From assembly GCA_022376465.1 (NCBI GenBank), contig JACDTU010000006.1, positions 806,001-870,000 on the forward strand: a stretch of 64,000 bases of DNA, read 5' to 3'. Within the stretch, counting starts at the first letter, position 1, and each line of letters begins with the position of its first letter. This document shows positions 49,889 through 61,655 of the stretch, one piece after another. The notes beneath the pieces were generated by a model, which was not told the DNA's origin, searched no databases, and worked only from the letters and a program-made list of their open reading frames with translations. Source of the DNA: Cubamyces lactineus (lineage: Eukaryota; Basidiomycota; Agaricomycetes; Polyporales; Polyporaceae). The translations under genes were made by a program, and so were the position numbers.

Positions 49889-50970
49889 CTAGCTCGTGTC
49901 CATTGCTTCACCCTCTGCTGCGCCGCGCCCAGTAAGATGCGTGATGTCTTCCTCAACGATGAGACTCCTGATCTCTTCCTTCTTTACCGCAGTAGTCCCA
50001 CGACGGAACTGATACGACCGCTCCTTCTGCACACGCTCGTTGGGCTTCACGAAGTTGCGCAGCATCTCCGTGTGGCTCGCCGTGATCACGCATGCATCAA
50101 CGTTCGAACCGGAGCCAAGATCGTTGAAGATACCCGCCGAGATGGCCGCACAGACGAGGTCGAGTGCATCCGCGCGCTGTGGGAGATATCACAGCAGTCA
50201 ACGACGACGCGCAGGGTAAAGCGTCAAGATTTGGATACGTACCTCCATGTTAGGCCTCCACTGCGCCTCAAAGACCGCCATAGCTGCCAAACTACCTGAA
50301 CCCATGGTCACGTATGGCAACTTGTCTGTCGATCCGTGCGGGTGGATCGTGAACAGTTGTGGGCCGGTGGCATCCACACCACCTAGTACAAGAGCGGCAC
50401 CAACATGGCCTTGGTATCTAGGAGTGTTCGCGAGCATGAGTCTATCGGATTTGTCGCATATACAATACGAAATTGACTTACCGGAAGAGCATCTGCTTGA
50501 GCATGGTCATGGCCGTTACTACGCGAGGCTTCCGGCCAGTAGAAAGTGCGTGCAGTTCCATGTTTGAGGAGATGAGAGCAGTGGTAAATTCGGTATCAGC
50601 AGCAGTACCGGCACCACAGCATCGGATGTTGTCAGTGATATAGTGGATCTGGTGAGGCTGTCAGACATTGCATGCACCAAATACAGCGTCGAGGGGACGC
50701 ACCTTCTCACAGTTCTTGTCCGCGACGATGGGCCCCTCGGTTGCACGCGTATCCGCACCCAAGATGATGCCGTCCTTGAAGAGACATCCAACGATAGTTG
50801 TTCCTGTGCTAGTAGCCTTGGGAAGAGGGATACCGCGCTCGGTCAAGAAAGTGTTTCTGATCGCGTATAGAATGAGTGGATAGCTCGACCCTGTCCGCCC
50901 GGAGCATTACGCACCGGACTTCGTTGGAGAAGTCAAAACCTGCGCCTTTGTACATGGTCGCCGTCGCCAT
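49889..50970 (-). CDS. PUP1: 20S proteasome subunit beta type-2 (trypsin-like catalytic subunit)
   Basis: This is one of three active beta subunits; it cleaves after basic residues. A propeptide of about 37 residues ([20 protein letters not shown] to PLPKATSTG) precedes the catalytic [20 protein letters not shown], where Thr1 follows Gly after self-processing; the Asp and Lys of the active site (GADTRAT, and the K of VADKNCEK) are present. Then [95 protein letters not shown] and [14 protein letters not shown] follow. The C-terminal extension that embraces beta-3 is seen as [18 protein letters not shown] to EGEAMDTS (stop 49889). About six exons; the second begins [12 protein letters not shown]. 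The start codon at 50970 lies 313 bp from the divergent GVP36 start. Length about 285 residues, normal for the family. Confidence 0.93.
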
Positions 50971-51283
50971 GCCGTGAATCGTCGTATGTGATAGAAATGA
51001 GAGACGAAAGGAACGGCAAAGGAGGATGAGGAGGAGATGGAGGAGGTTACGCGTCTTGGGTGCTTGTCCGCGTCAGTGCTGCACGCGCGTCGGTGGCAGG
51101 ACCCCGGGTACCGCAGAGAGAGAGAGAGAAGCCAGATGTTCCCAAAACGGCTAAACGCGTACATAGACGACGACATACGCAGCAGCACAGCGTCCAGTCC
51201 AAGTCTCAAGTCTCTCTCCTCCGTCCATTCCACACACACACCTCCCTCGCTCTCTTCTCTCTTCTACCACACTCAGGCCCATC
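50971..51283. promoter_or_regulatory. Bidirectional promoter of PUP1 and GVP36
   Basis: The two start codons are 313 bp apart and point outward. The region has an (AG)n run at about 51114-51128 and, next to the GVP36 start, a CA- and CT-rich leader (51230-51280), a common form of fungal core promoters. No TATA box is evident. Shared control is inferred from the geometry only. Confidence 0.5.
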
Positions 51284-52587
51284 ATGGACGGTTGGAACAA
51301 GCTTTCTTCAGGCCTCGCGGGCCTCAACATCGGCCAGTCCGCCAACAAGCTCGCAAAGGGCTTCCAATCCAGCGTGCAGGCCACCAGGGAGCGTCTAGGC
51401 CAGGTTGCCCCAGAAGAGATAACTGAATTGCCTCAGGGTATGCACCTTATTGCTGTTGCACATATGTCTAGGCATCATACCAACCGTCGATCATCCATAT
51501 TCAGAATACAAGGACCTCGAGGCTCGCGTCGACGCCCTTCGCGCCGCTCACCTCGCTCTACTCAAGTACGTGCTCCATGCTTCGCAGTCTCTGGATTGCA
51601 TTCTCAACATATATCGCGTCTCCTTCTACAGAGTCACGAAAGTTTACGAATCCGAAACGTACGACTACCCCACCCAGATCCAAGAGTCCCTGACCGAGCT
51701 TGGTACGACTATCGGGCACGGCATCACCAACTTCGCCGCTGTCAACCTCAAGGGCACTGCTCTCCCCGCTCCTGCCCCCGCTCAGCCCAATGTGCCCCAA
51801 CATAAGACGCTCCCTCATGCCATTGGCCGTGCCGCAACCAATGCCGCGACGGCCGTCCAGACCTCATCCGGTGCCGGCGACGACAAGCTCGGCAAGGCGC
51901 TCCAGACCTACGCGGGCGCATGGGAGAAGATCGCGGATGCACGCGTCGAGCAAGACGCGAACATCCGTGAGCGCTTCCTCCAGCCGTGGCAGACGACACT
52001 CTCGACGAGCATCAACGTCGCGATGAAGGCACGCCAGGCCGTGCGCGTCAGCCGTCTCGAGCTCGATGCAGCGAAGCAGACGTGAGTGTGTGCCGGGCGT
52101 GCCGACGCGGTGGCTGATCACCTCATTGATGATACCCGTGTCCTTGCAGCCTGAAAAACGCAAGCCCCGCGAAGCAGGAGGCCGCTCGCCTGGAAGTCGA
52201 GAACGCGGAGGACGACCTCGTGCAGAAGACTGAGGTCGCAATTACACTCATGAAGACCGTGCTTGAGAACGTAAGCTCTGCTGTATCAGTGCTCCTGATG
52301 CCTCGCGTCTGAACCTGAGAATTTTAGCCTGAGCCTCTTAAGAATTTGAACGAGCTCGCGAAGGCGCAGGTATGCATTTACCAGAATCAACTTGATGAGA
52401 TATGTGTTGACATGCCCGCAGCTCATGTTCTATGCATCTGCTGCAGAAGCACTCTCGACCGCCCAAGGCGAGATTGAGGAGTTCAGCCTCGCAGCAGAGG
52501 GCGAGTACCGGTATGCTTCACCTTCTGTTTCAAAACCTTGAAGCCTCACTGACGTAATTGCTTCCTAGGAAGACGCGTGACCACTGA
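51284..52587 (+). CDS. BAR-domain protein of the Gvp36 family
   Basis: Gvp36 binds curved membranes of Golgi and vesicles and affects endocytosis and vacuole form in yeast. The protein starts MDGWNKLSSGLAGLNIGQSA, with an amphipathic N-terminus typical of N-BAR proteins, followed by EYKDLEARVDALRAAHLALL, KVYESETYDYPTQIQESLTE, LPHAIGRAATNAATAVQTSS, a long helix AGAWEKIADARVEQDANIRE through VSRLELDAAKQT, and NASPAKQEAARLEVENAEDD, LMKTVLEN, LNELAKAQLMFYASAAEALS and a short C-terminal tail ending EGEYRKTRDH (stop TGA 52585-52587). Seven or so exons. The second intron boundary has two possible acceptors (after TCTAG or after ATTCAG near 51506); the one giving LPQEYKDLEARVDAL agrees best with the family. 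No defect seen. Confidence 0.88.
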
Positions 52588-53644
52588 ACAATGATAGGCC
52601 TATCTGATATGCTTCGACGGATATCCTCCTTTACGCCCTCCCACTCTGGTCCCGTCTCCCTGTTCACTTTTACCCTACCACTGTGACTTACCTGCTCGAT
52701 GACCATGATGACGATGTCTCGCTTTCCACGACAGCCCCGCGCACTTCTATGTGTTTTTTCATTTGGGGGGAATTGAGACAGCCCCCCAAGACGGCCTGCA
52801 ACACGACATGCTCTCGCGTCCAGTGTTCGCATATTTGTTGACTTTTAGAATGCCGCGATCTGTTGTACTCTAATCCGCCGAGCTTTTATGGAAGTGCTAC
52901 TCAGTAGCTCGCGATACGTGGTATTGTTCTCGCTGAGGACGTGGAGAGCGAACAAACAGAGCAGCCGTCTGAGGCTTGAGACACGGGTCTTGCAAAGTAT
53001 GGGCATTGCTGACTTTAGTACCTGCCAACGTCGATGCTCACTGGCTACTGAGCAAGCGCCGCAGGCACAATGTGCATCAGCCTGATCAGGGGCTGTGCCA
53101 CATCGGCCATACTCCTCCATATACGCGCTTGTAACTTGTGCACTCCCAGCAACGATCCTGCCACTGCTTCACACACATTCCGAGCCCGAACGAGCAAACG
53201 CGACGACCGCACTGTTGAAGTACTGAAGCCCCAGGCACCGATCCTAGGGGCGCTCGCCTTTTGTGGCCCCTACCTGACTCGATGGCAGATGCTGACGAAC
53301 CCGGTTGCTGCGTATGCTATGGCCTACTTGCCAGGCGTGTACGCATCCGTTCGATATCGGCCTGCCCGTTACACACCAGTGCCATCGAGCCACGCGTGCA
53401 AGCCGCGTGAATCTCCGCCGCGGTGATCATGACTTGACTTGTACCGCGCCTGCGCATAGGGTCTAAGTACGCCGTGGGGCCCCTAGATTGCGTGTTCGCA
53501 GACAAAGGTACGTAGGCTGGCTAGCTGGAGGGCGCGGCCGCCGGTTCGGTTGTTGCGCCACATCGCGCGGCGGTGCAAATGAAATGGGGCCGGCGAGTCA
53601 TTATCCTATCAGCTGCGAATGGCTCAGAATGGAGGTCGGGGTGG
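52588..53644. other. Intergenic, no gene recognised
   Basis: It holds the GVP36 3' flank and the upstream region of the first short-chain dehydrogenase. The plus-strand frame 53070-53426 has no family feature. Confidence 0.45.
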
Positions 53645-53651
53645 TATAAAG
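53645..53651 (+). promoter_or_regulatory. TATA box of the first SDR gene
   Basis: TATAAAG lies 100 bp upstream of the start codon at 53751, a normal spacing with a short 5' leader. The second copy has a TATA box at a similar distance. Confidence 0.6.
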
Positions 53652-53750
53652 ACAGGGAACGGTTGACCTAGAGAGACACTCATCGAACGCATCCAACAAC
53701 CGCTCATCAGCATCTCGCATCCTATTCCCGAACTAAGACTTTGAACCGAC

Positions 53751-54988
53751 ATGCCTTCCTACGTTATTACCGGAGCTTCTCGAGGAATCGGCGTGAGTAC
53801 TCTGCACTATCGTTCTTCGCGCTCGCTAAATGGATGCTAATCGTGAACTCAAGCGCGAGTTTGTTAACCAGCTGGTCAGTCCGCCTTCTCTCCCTCACCC
53901 CCTCCTTACGCGGCCGACTTGCGTGCTGACTGGCAATTTCCAACGCAGAGCAAAGACGTGAACAACGTCGTGTTCGGGGTCGTCAGGAACACCCAAAGCG
54001 CAACCAAGCTTCTCGAGCTGCAGAAGTCTCGCTCGAACGTCCAAGTGCTGGAGGCCGACATCACCGACGTTCCGTCCCTCAAGGTGCGTCCAGAGAGCGT
54101 GAGGCTGAAGACCACATTGTCTTCAGTCTCCGTAATGTGTGGTCCACCCTTCGATCTGTTGAATTAAAACAATTGGTCATAGGCCGCTGCGGCGGAAGTG
54201 ACGAAAGTCACAGGCGGCTCGCTCGATTATCTCATCAACAACGCTGCCCTGGTGTTCAACGAGCGGTTTGCACTCACACTAAGCAAATAGTGCGTTGTGC
54301 TCGTTGAGTTCTATACAGGTACTTACACACACGCTTTCTCGGATAGCCCGGATGAGAAGATTCTTGAAGAAGACCTAATCGAAGCTGTGCGTGCCTTCCA
54401 CCTATTCCCATACCACTCATCATACCAATCGCCTCTCTATCGTTAGTTCCGCGTCAACGTCATCGGCGTCGTACACACCACGAACGCTTTCCTCCCGCTC
54501 CTCCGCCAGGGAACGGCAAAGAAAGTGATCACGCTTTCCACGCCTATCTCCATCCCGGACGTAACGCTCGTGACCGACTTCGCCGCCAACGTACCGTACT
54601 GTGCGTCCAAAGCCGCGTTGAACCAGGTCGTCACCAAGTATGCCGTCGCGCACCGCGATGAGGGCTTCACTTTCCTCAACATCAGCCCCGGAGTAGTGAA
54701 CACCGCCGAGAAGCCGCGTGAGTGCAGTATTTCGACTAACTTTGCCCGTAAGATGATTTTGCACAGGAGCTGATTGTGAATGCCTATGTTTTTCTTCTAG
54801 CCACCCCGGAAGAGCTGGAGTTCTTCCAAGACGCGTTCCCTAAGTTCCGGAAAGCCTCGCCCGACTGGGACGGAAACCCGATAACCCCAGAGAGGTCTGT
54901 CGAGCTGATGTTGGGCGTCATCGACAAAGTGACCGTTAAGGACACTGGCGCGTTCCTCTCGCACTGGGGAAACCAGAAGTGGCTGTAG
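53751..54988 (+). CDS. Short-chain dehydrogenase/reductase, tandem copy 1
   Basis: NAD(P)(H)-dependent oxidoreductase of the classical SDR family. Exon 1 (53751-53792) encodes MPSYVITGASRGIG with the cofactor motif GASRGIG. A 21-nt exon follows (53854-53874, REFVNQL), then NVVFGVVRNTQSATKLLELQ, VQVLEADITDVPSLK, VTGGSLDYLINNAAL with the structural Asn, PDEKILEEDLIEA, FRVNVIGVVHTTNAFLPLLR, KKVITLSTPISIPDVTL and the catalytic YCASKAALNQ (Tyr and Lys). The last exon ends DTGAFLSHWGNQKWL (stop 54988). About 250 residues. The family resembles the C-factor/sniffer-like branch, where substrates are often carbonyl compounds of unknown nature. A second copy starts 0.8 kb downstream with the same splice positions. 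Confidence 0.88.
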
Positions 54989-55675
54989 GACTATCGCTAT
55001 TTGGGGAGAATACTTACCGTCGGCGAAGGGATCATGCATGTACTCGCTCTCGGCTTGAAATGGTTGGCGCCATTGTACTGTATAGCGTCCCGTGTAACAA
55101 TCCGACTTCTGCCACCTACTGGATATCAACAAGCGGCACCAAAGTTGTAATTTAATTGGGCCCATCCAACTCACTTATCATGGTCATATCGACGGTCAAC
55201 TCGGGACCTGGCAATGCAGGCCCCGATTGCCACCTGGCAGGGTTTGAGTCTCCTGTGCACACCCGGCAAATACGCACGCAGGCACACACATGAACATTGA
55301 CAAAGTACCGATAGCGGCTATACCACACCCTGAGGGCTTGTGTTCACAGCTGGTCATGACGTCCGCCTCCGACGTTCGGCGGGCGTTACACCATATAAGC
55401 GCCTAGTTTGTCAACGCTGACAAAACCCGCTCACCGGAGATGCCGCATATAGAAGGTGAGTACGTTCGACTAACGCGTGAGCTTCCACCGTGACCGCGAC
55501 GTCTATCCGCTGATCTGTAGAGCCCTGGGTAGTAGGGAAAAATGTAGGCTACGCAATCTGCATGAGGTACGCTAGCGCAAGGCGCGATTGTGGACGGAGA
55601 TTACGCTGAATATGGATCACAGGTGGCAGTCTACAGGAGGCTGGTCTCTGCAGCGGGTCGAGCTCGACTGGAAGG
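54989..55675. other. Spacer between the SDR copies
   Basis: No gene recognised. It holds the 3' flank of copy 1 and the promoter of copy 2. Confidence 0.5.
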
Positions 55676-55682
55676 TATAAAA
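55676..55682 (+). promoter_or_regulatory. TATA box of the second SDR gene
   Basis: TATAAAA lies 117 bp before the start codon at 55799, matching the layout of the first copy. Confidence 0.65.
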
Positions 55683-55798
55683 GCTGGGAAGGTTGGCGGG
55701 TAGGAGGTAAACTCACTGCCCACTCCACTATTGTGTTATTTGCCTCTCGTATCCGACGTAAAGTCACCAGTCTCACTCATAACCTCTCTGAAGTCGCT

Positions 55799-57076
55799 AT
55801 GCCCTCCTACGTCATCACTGGAGCCTCTCGCGGTATCGGTGTAAGTCCCATAGTCTCCCTTATACGAGTTGGCCAAAACGGTACTCAGTGTCGCCGATAC
55901 CTCCATACCACGCCACGACTTCGAATAGCTCGAGTTTGTTACTCAACTGGTAAGTCTCCTAGTAGGATCCATAACCAAGCTGTCGAACTCCATACTGACA
56001 ATCACCCCACCAACGCAGAGCAAAGACCCAAACAACACCGTCTTCGGGCTCGTCAGAAACCCTCAGACCGCCACCAAGCTGCTCGAACTGCAGAAGTCTC
56101 GCCCCAACGTGCACGTCTTCAAAGCCGACATCACCGACGTCCCCGCCCTCAAGGTATGTAACATGTTTATTAATCCAATCGGGATGCACTCTTCCCAGAA
56201 ATTCGCCCCTACTACAATGCTAAATCTTGGAATATGCGGTAGGCCGCGGCGGCTGAAGTGGGGAAGGTCACGGGCGGGTCGCTCGACTACCTCATCAACA
56301 ACGCCGCGCTGTTGTCCAACGAGCGCATTGGACTTACGCTGACCACCTAGTACGTCACCTCCGCAAGTGTAACTGGGTGCATCAGGGTCTTACTGGCATG
56401 TTCGCTCGGGCAGCCCGGACGAAAAGGTCCTCGAAGAGGACCTCGTCGACTCCGTACGTCCCGCATTTCCCTTCCCACTCGCACCATGACCGCTCATCCA
56501 ACTCTGCTCTTCCCGCCCCACGCGACAGTTCCGCACCAACGTCGTCGGCGTCGTGCACACCGTCAACGCCTTCCTCCCGCTCCTCCGGAAGGGAACCGCC
56601 AAGAAGGTGATCACGCTCTCGACGGGCCTCGCCGCGCTCGACGTGACGTTGGGGACCGGCTTCGCCGTCCACGTGCCGTACAGCGTCTCCAAAGCCGCAC
56701 TGAACCAGGCCGTCGCAAAGTACGCGGCGGAGCTCCGAGACGAGGGCTTCGTGTTCCTCGCTATCAGCCCTGGGGTAGTGGACACCGTTCCGAAGCCGCG
56801 TAAGTAGCACCCAACTCAGCTCTCCTCCGATCGTGTACAACCCCCTAGCAGGCTGAGGCTGACGCTCTTGGATTTTTTTCCATCACAGTGACGCCGGTAG
56901 AGGAGGAGTTCTTCAAGAGCATGGTACCGAAGTTCCAGAAGTACGCACCTCATTGGGACGGGCAGCCACTCAGCCCGGAGACGTTTGTCGGGCTCATGCT
57001 GGGCATCATCGACAAAGTCACCCTCAAGGACACCGGCGCGTTCATCTCGCACTGGGGCAACCAGCAGTGGCTATAG
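55799..57076 (+). CDS. Short-chain dehydrogenase/reductase, tandem copy 2
   Basis: Close paralogue of the gene at 53751 with the same exon pattern. It begins MPSYVITGASRGIG, then a small exon EFVTQL, NNTVFGLVRNPQTATKLLEL, VHVFKADITDVPALK, VTGGSLDYLINNAALLSNER, PDEKVLEEDLVDS, FRTNVVGVVHTVNAFLPLLR, KKVITLSTGLAALDVTL, the catalytic YSVSKAALNQ, VFLAISPGVVDTVPKP and DTGAFISHWGNQQWL (stop 57076). Cofactor glycines, the NNAAL Asn, the Ser in STG and the Tyr-Lys pair are all present. The differences from copy 1 cluster around the active-site loop (STPISIPDVTL versus STGLAALDVTL) and near the substrate lid, which suggests different substrates. No break seen. Confidence 0.88.
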
Positions 57077-57213
57077 ACGGTAGCCCACAATTCAAGTAAC
57101 TCAGTGACGAAGAGATGTAAACCAACGACCACAAGGGATATTGATTGAGATGTACTTCCTTTCTTCTAGCAATACAACGGTTGACTGCGTGCCTACACTT
57201 CCTCTCTTATGCT

Positions 57214-59341
57214 TCACGGAGACGTCTTGATCTTCATGTGTACCGACTTCGCCCTCGTCAATTGGTCGTAGCCTGCGATACAACTCTCCTATGAATCACC
57301 CATTTCTCCCATGATTTGCACGGAAGCACTCACCGAACTTGCTCAGACTAATCCCCCTGCCGCTGTCCTTGACGCCCGTCCACGCCAGCCCAGGATCCAG
57401 GTAATCGCAGCGGTTGAGGAACACCGTGCCCGTATGCAGCTCGTCCACCATACGCAGGAACGCCGCTTGCGAGTCAGGGTTCGCCTCCGCGTTCGTCCAG
57501 ATTGACGCCGTGAGGCCGTATGGCGAGTCGTTCATCAGTGCGATCGCCTCGTCGTCCCCGGTCACCTTTTGGATACCAACAACCGGACCGAACGTCTCTT
57601 CCTGCAGATATTGCGGCGTGAGTATATGCTGTCGATACTGTTCGTGAGGTCTCTACGACTGACCATCATGACGTCCATGGCTGTCAACATAGGTGAGTCT
57701 CAGATCACTTCAAATTAGGGGAAAGCGCTTACTGTGGTTGACGTCGACCAACACCTGGGGCGCGACGTACGCAGTACCGCTACGAGGGCAATCTGTCATC
57801 TACGTTCTGTCGAGCCTGCGTTGTGATGAAGTACTCACGGTTGAGCAGCAGCGAACAAATCTTCAGGGATCAACGCCTTCGCCCCAGCCTGGACTGTAAG
57901 AAGCTCGTTACATTTCTCGCTTCACATCAAAACAACGGAGTAGCTTACCTGCCGCAGCAACCTGCTTCCGTATCCTCTCGGCACTGGCGACGCTGACAAC
58001 GGGTCCGAGGTTTGTCTCCGGCTCAGTGGGATCCCCAAGGCGATATTTCTGCACGGTCGCATCAGCGTCAAACACTCCAAAGTACGAGCAGGGCGTAGCG
58101 CGAACCTTGGTAAGGTCAACAAATCGCGAGACAAAGTCATCGTAGATAGACTCATGTACGTAGATACGCTAAACGCCATGTTAGTTTCACAGGCGCTGGT
58201 GTGTTCGCATAAAAAAGGCTCACCTCAACTGCACAGCAGCTCTGGCCAGAGTTGAACATCGCACCATCGACAAGCTCGGGCACTGTATAGTCGAGATCTG
58301 CATCCGCGCGGACATACGCAGGATCTTTGCCTCCAAGCTAGCCACGATCAGTCCTCCCTATTGCTAAAAATATACAATTCAGCGAACTTACCTCCAACCC
58401 AACGCCCTTGAAGCCCTTCGCCTCAGCAGCCGCGATGTCTACCGCCCGACCGCCAGCGACGCTGCCGGTGAATGCGACAAAGTCGACGAGCGGATGTTTC
58501 ACGGCCGCGGTCGTCAGTTCGGGGCTAAGATGGATAACCTGCAGGACGTCCTTCGGAACGCCAGCCTTATGGAACGCACTGGCGAAGCGCTCAGCAGCAA
58601 GAGGCGTCTGCGGCGACGGCTTGATGATCACCGCATTACCCGCAATCAGCGCGGGGAGGACGGAGTTGACCATGACCAAGAAGGGGTAGCTGGTGCGCGG
58701 ACGAATACAGATCAGTCGCAGGCGGATAAGTTGCAGCGAATGTGACGCACTTCCATGGCGCGATGACAAGAACGACTCCGAGCGGGGTGCGCTTGATGAA
58801 TCGGCGGAAGCCTGGCTTATCCGTGTTCGCGAGCGAGACGTCCGCAAGGGCCGACTCCGCAATGGAGAGCATATACTCTGCACGCTCGAGCGTTCCGCGG
58901 ATCTCACCCGGGACCTGTTTAACGGGCCTAGAGAGCAGTTAGGAGACCACGGCATGAGATATTTGAACAGCGACTACTCACCTGCCCATCTGCAACGTCA
59001 ACTCCAGCGGAATCTCATCACGCATGGCACCGAACTCTTCCTACGCCGCAGACTCAGCAATCAGCCGCGCCTCGGACGTCGGCAACCTGAAGATAGTTTC
59101 GGGCACGACGTACCATGAATCTACGCCCAATCGCAACACGCTGAGACAGCGGGACTCTTGCCCACTTCTCCTGTGCAGCAGCAGCATGCTGGATTGACTT
59201 GTCGAGCTGCGATGCCGAGGGGTAAGTGCGGATTACGAGCGGCTGCTGGTTGTGGGGGATGATGGTGGTCTGCGAGGCGGGATCTGCGTCGGACGCGATG
59301 GTCGTTCCGGATGGGTTGGTAGCTCCGTCTGCCTGCGCCAT
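57214..59341 (-). CDS. NAD(P)+-dependent aldehyde dehydrogenase
   Basis: It oxidises an aldehyde to the acid. From the start MAQADGATNPSGTTIASDAD (59341; an in-frame ATG at 59395 would add 18 residues) the protein runs through SIQHAAAAQEKWARVPLSQR, GEIRGTLERAEYMLSIAESA, the cofactor segment LGVVLVIAPWNYPFLVMVNS, AGNAVIIKPSPQTPLAAERF, FVAFTGSVAGGRAVDIAAAE, the catalytic Glu in KGVGLELGGKDPAYV, the nucleophile Cys in FNSGQSCCAVERIYVHES, TNLGPVVSVASAERIRKQV, EETFGPVVGIQKVTGDDEAI and DYLDPGLAWTGVKDSGRGIS, and ends GYDQLTRAKSVHMKIKTSP. Around a dozen small exons; the last starts after a ~90-nt intron that follows SLSKFG. Both catalytic residues and the NAD-fold glycines are present. It is convergent with the SDR pair, 137 bp from copy 2's stop, which would fit a joint alcohol-aldehyde-acid step, but co-regulation is only inferred. 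Confidence 0.9.
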
Positions 59342-60859
59342 GGTTGTGCTGAAGAGTGAGATTGGATGGATGTGTACAGGAAACCGCGGGGGCAAAGATC
59401 ATACAGGCCAGTCGGACCGATCGCCCGTATGCCGTGTTTCCGCTCCAAGTTGCTCTCGACGTCGACAGCTTCTAACCGCCGCGTGCCAGTAGTCGACCGC
59501 GCACACAACAAAAACCCGCTGTCATAGACTGGAAGCTGAGCAATGTACTCGATAATCTGGGAGCCTGCGTCACTCCGCCAACTTATCGCCGCGTACCGGA
59601 GGCACTTAGCACGGACTGTAGTATGATCAGATTTTGCCACTCTAGTCTCACTTGCAAGCTGACGCACATTGACTCTAGTAAGAGCGATGTCCTATCGGCA
59701 GTCTCGGGCACAACTATGAGTTGCAGCCTCACGGTCATATCGGTGAGCCAAGGACTCAATGACTGAGATTAGCTGAGATTATACAGCATATGCTGCAGGG
59801 CTGGGAAGATACTCTCTCCTTACAGAGATATCTACGGTATGTCGTCGGAGCTCCCCCGCTCCGGATACGCTATAAAATACGAAACGTATTCCGCCGACTA
59901 CAATCTCTACAAGTGACATTGCTTCAGAGATAGGCGTAGTACTCCTACGAACCTGAATCGTGAGTTGGATACTGCACGGTCAGATTCATAGCTTGCGCTA
60001 TATAGATGTGATTCTCATCCAAGCCGAGCCTGAAGGTCAAGCTCTTAAGACTGAGCCGTCGCGCAATTGATAATGACAAACTCCACGCATACGTGCGCGC
60101 TTCTCAGTGATGTTGCTTCTGATCACACACCCTCGGTGTTTTTGCCAGACACTCAATTAGACGTCGACACCCTCATCAAGCGGTGTTTCAAATGCCCGCG
60201 TTAGAATCAACGGCATTTCCACTGCACAAGTATCTCACACCACTGTCATGACAGACAATTGCTCGTGTTCTAGGTGGAACAGGGAAGTAAAATCAGAAAG
60301 GCGGGTGCCGAAAACGACTTTGAGACCCCGACAATAGACCGCCATGCACGGTATAAGTACAGATCGTAATCGAGTAAGTACATTGGATGAGCAGACTTCC
60401 GCCCTCGAACTATGCTGTAGAGATGTTGACAATAAGAAAACAGTGCCGGTCATTCTTCAAGCCTATTCATGCGAGGAATATGGGCTAATGCCCCTCGTGT
60501 GTGTGGAAAATTCCTATTCTACGTTGGTGAACCAACATGGAAGAAAACCATTCAACGCGTAACCGTCCCAGTCGGCAAGAGTTCTCGGCAGCATCACCAC
60601 AAAGCCCGACTCGTCCCGTCACACCTCCCTGTATGTGCATCGTCTCCTTCAGAAGCAAAGCCATGCTCCGACAGCCCTGAGTCAGGAGGCCACCTCTAGA
60701 GTGGACGTGGGTCTATCGGCCGCCCCCGCCATCTCCGCTCACACATTCCCGTGCAGTCTCTGGGAATTCCTGCCTCATGTCAAACGCTCTAGATAAGTGG
60801 ACCGTAGATATGCAGGTACTAACATTGCGACGAATCGTCCCCAGCACCAGAGCCACGAC
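59342..60859. other. Intergenic with a TATA-like site and a small open frame
   Basis: No recognised gene in 1.5 kb. A TATAAAAT site lies at 59871-59878. The first substantial open frame after it is 43 codons at 60073-60204 (described under findings). Other frames look accidental. Confidence 0.4.
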
Positions 60860-61655
60860 ATGTCGCTCATCCACGCACCTGGGCCTCTCTTCAAAGTCCC
60901 CCTCCTGCTCGCGCATGCAGCATGTACTTGGCGTGGTGCGACGCCTCCGCGACCTCCGCCGCCAAGCGAGGAGCTGGAAAGGTTCTCCGATCCCGACTCC
61001 CTCAGCGTTACGATGCCTTTGCAGGTCTGGCTTATCACGATCTCAAAGGTGCGTACATTGCTTTACACCCTCTGTTCAGCCAACCGATATTCGGCCTCCC
61101 CACTCTCAGTGGGCCTTCTGCAGCGCGTCTCTGGCCGAGGTAGCGGTGCTCATCGCACAACACGTCTCATCCCCAGCGTCCAGCAAATTTCTCTCATTCC
61201 TCCTCCCCAACCCTGACGCGTCCTTGCGTTTCACACCCCTCTCTGCCCTCGCCTGCGCGCTCGGTATCAGCGGCGGCCTCCTCCGCGTCTGGTGCCACCA
61301 CACGCTCGGCAAATATTTCACCTGGCAGGTCTCCGTGCAGACCGAGCACAAGCTCGTCACGAGCGGGCCGTACGCGATCGTGCGCCACCCTTCGTACACT
61401 GCCTGGTCGGTCATGAACGCCGGCAACTTCCTCCTGCTCCTCAGCAAAGGCTCGTATGCCGTCGAGTCGGGATGGCTGCGGAACATCTGGGGCAAGGCCG
61501 TGGTGTTCGGGGCGATCGGATACATGTCGTTCGTGTCCTACTCGCTGATCCGGAGGGTCCCCAAGGAGGATGCAGTGCTCGAGAAGGAATTCGGGCCCCA
61601 GTGGAAGGAGTGGACGAAGAGAACGCCTTACTGCCTTATTCCTTTCCTCTACTGA
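60860..61655 (+). CDS. Isoprenylcysteine carboxyl methyltransferase-type membrane enzyme, tandem copy 1
   Basis: ICMT enzymes methylate the C-terminal prenyl-cysteine of CaaX proteins (Ras, pheromones) in the ER membrane with S-adenosylmethionine; many mushroom paralogues have unknown substrates. Exon 1 (60860-61048) begins MSLIHAPGPLFKVPLLLAHA and ends VWLITISK; exon 2 (61110-61655) begins WAFCSASLAEVAVLIAQHV. The conserved C-terminal core is present: HTLGKYFTWQVSVQTEHKLV, SGPYAIVRHPSYTAW, NAGNFLLLLSKGS, and EKEFGPQWKEWTKRTPYCLI, with the SAM-binding HxL...GPYxxVRHPxY and E...W motifs. Four to five hydrophobic segments and 244 residues fit the family. The downstream copy has the same single intron position. 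Confidence 0.87.
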
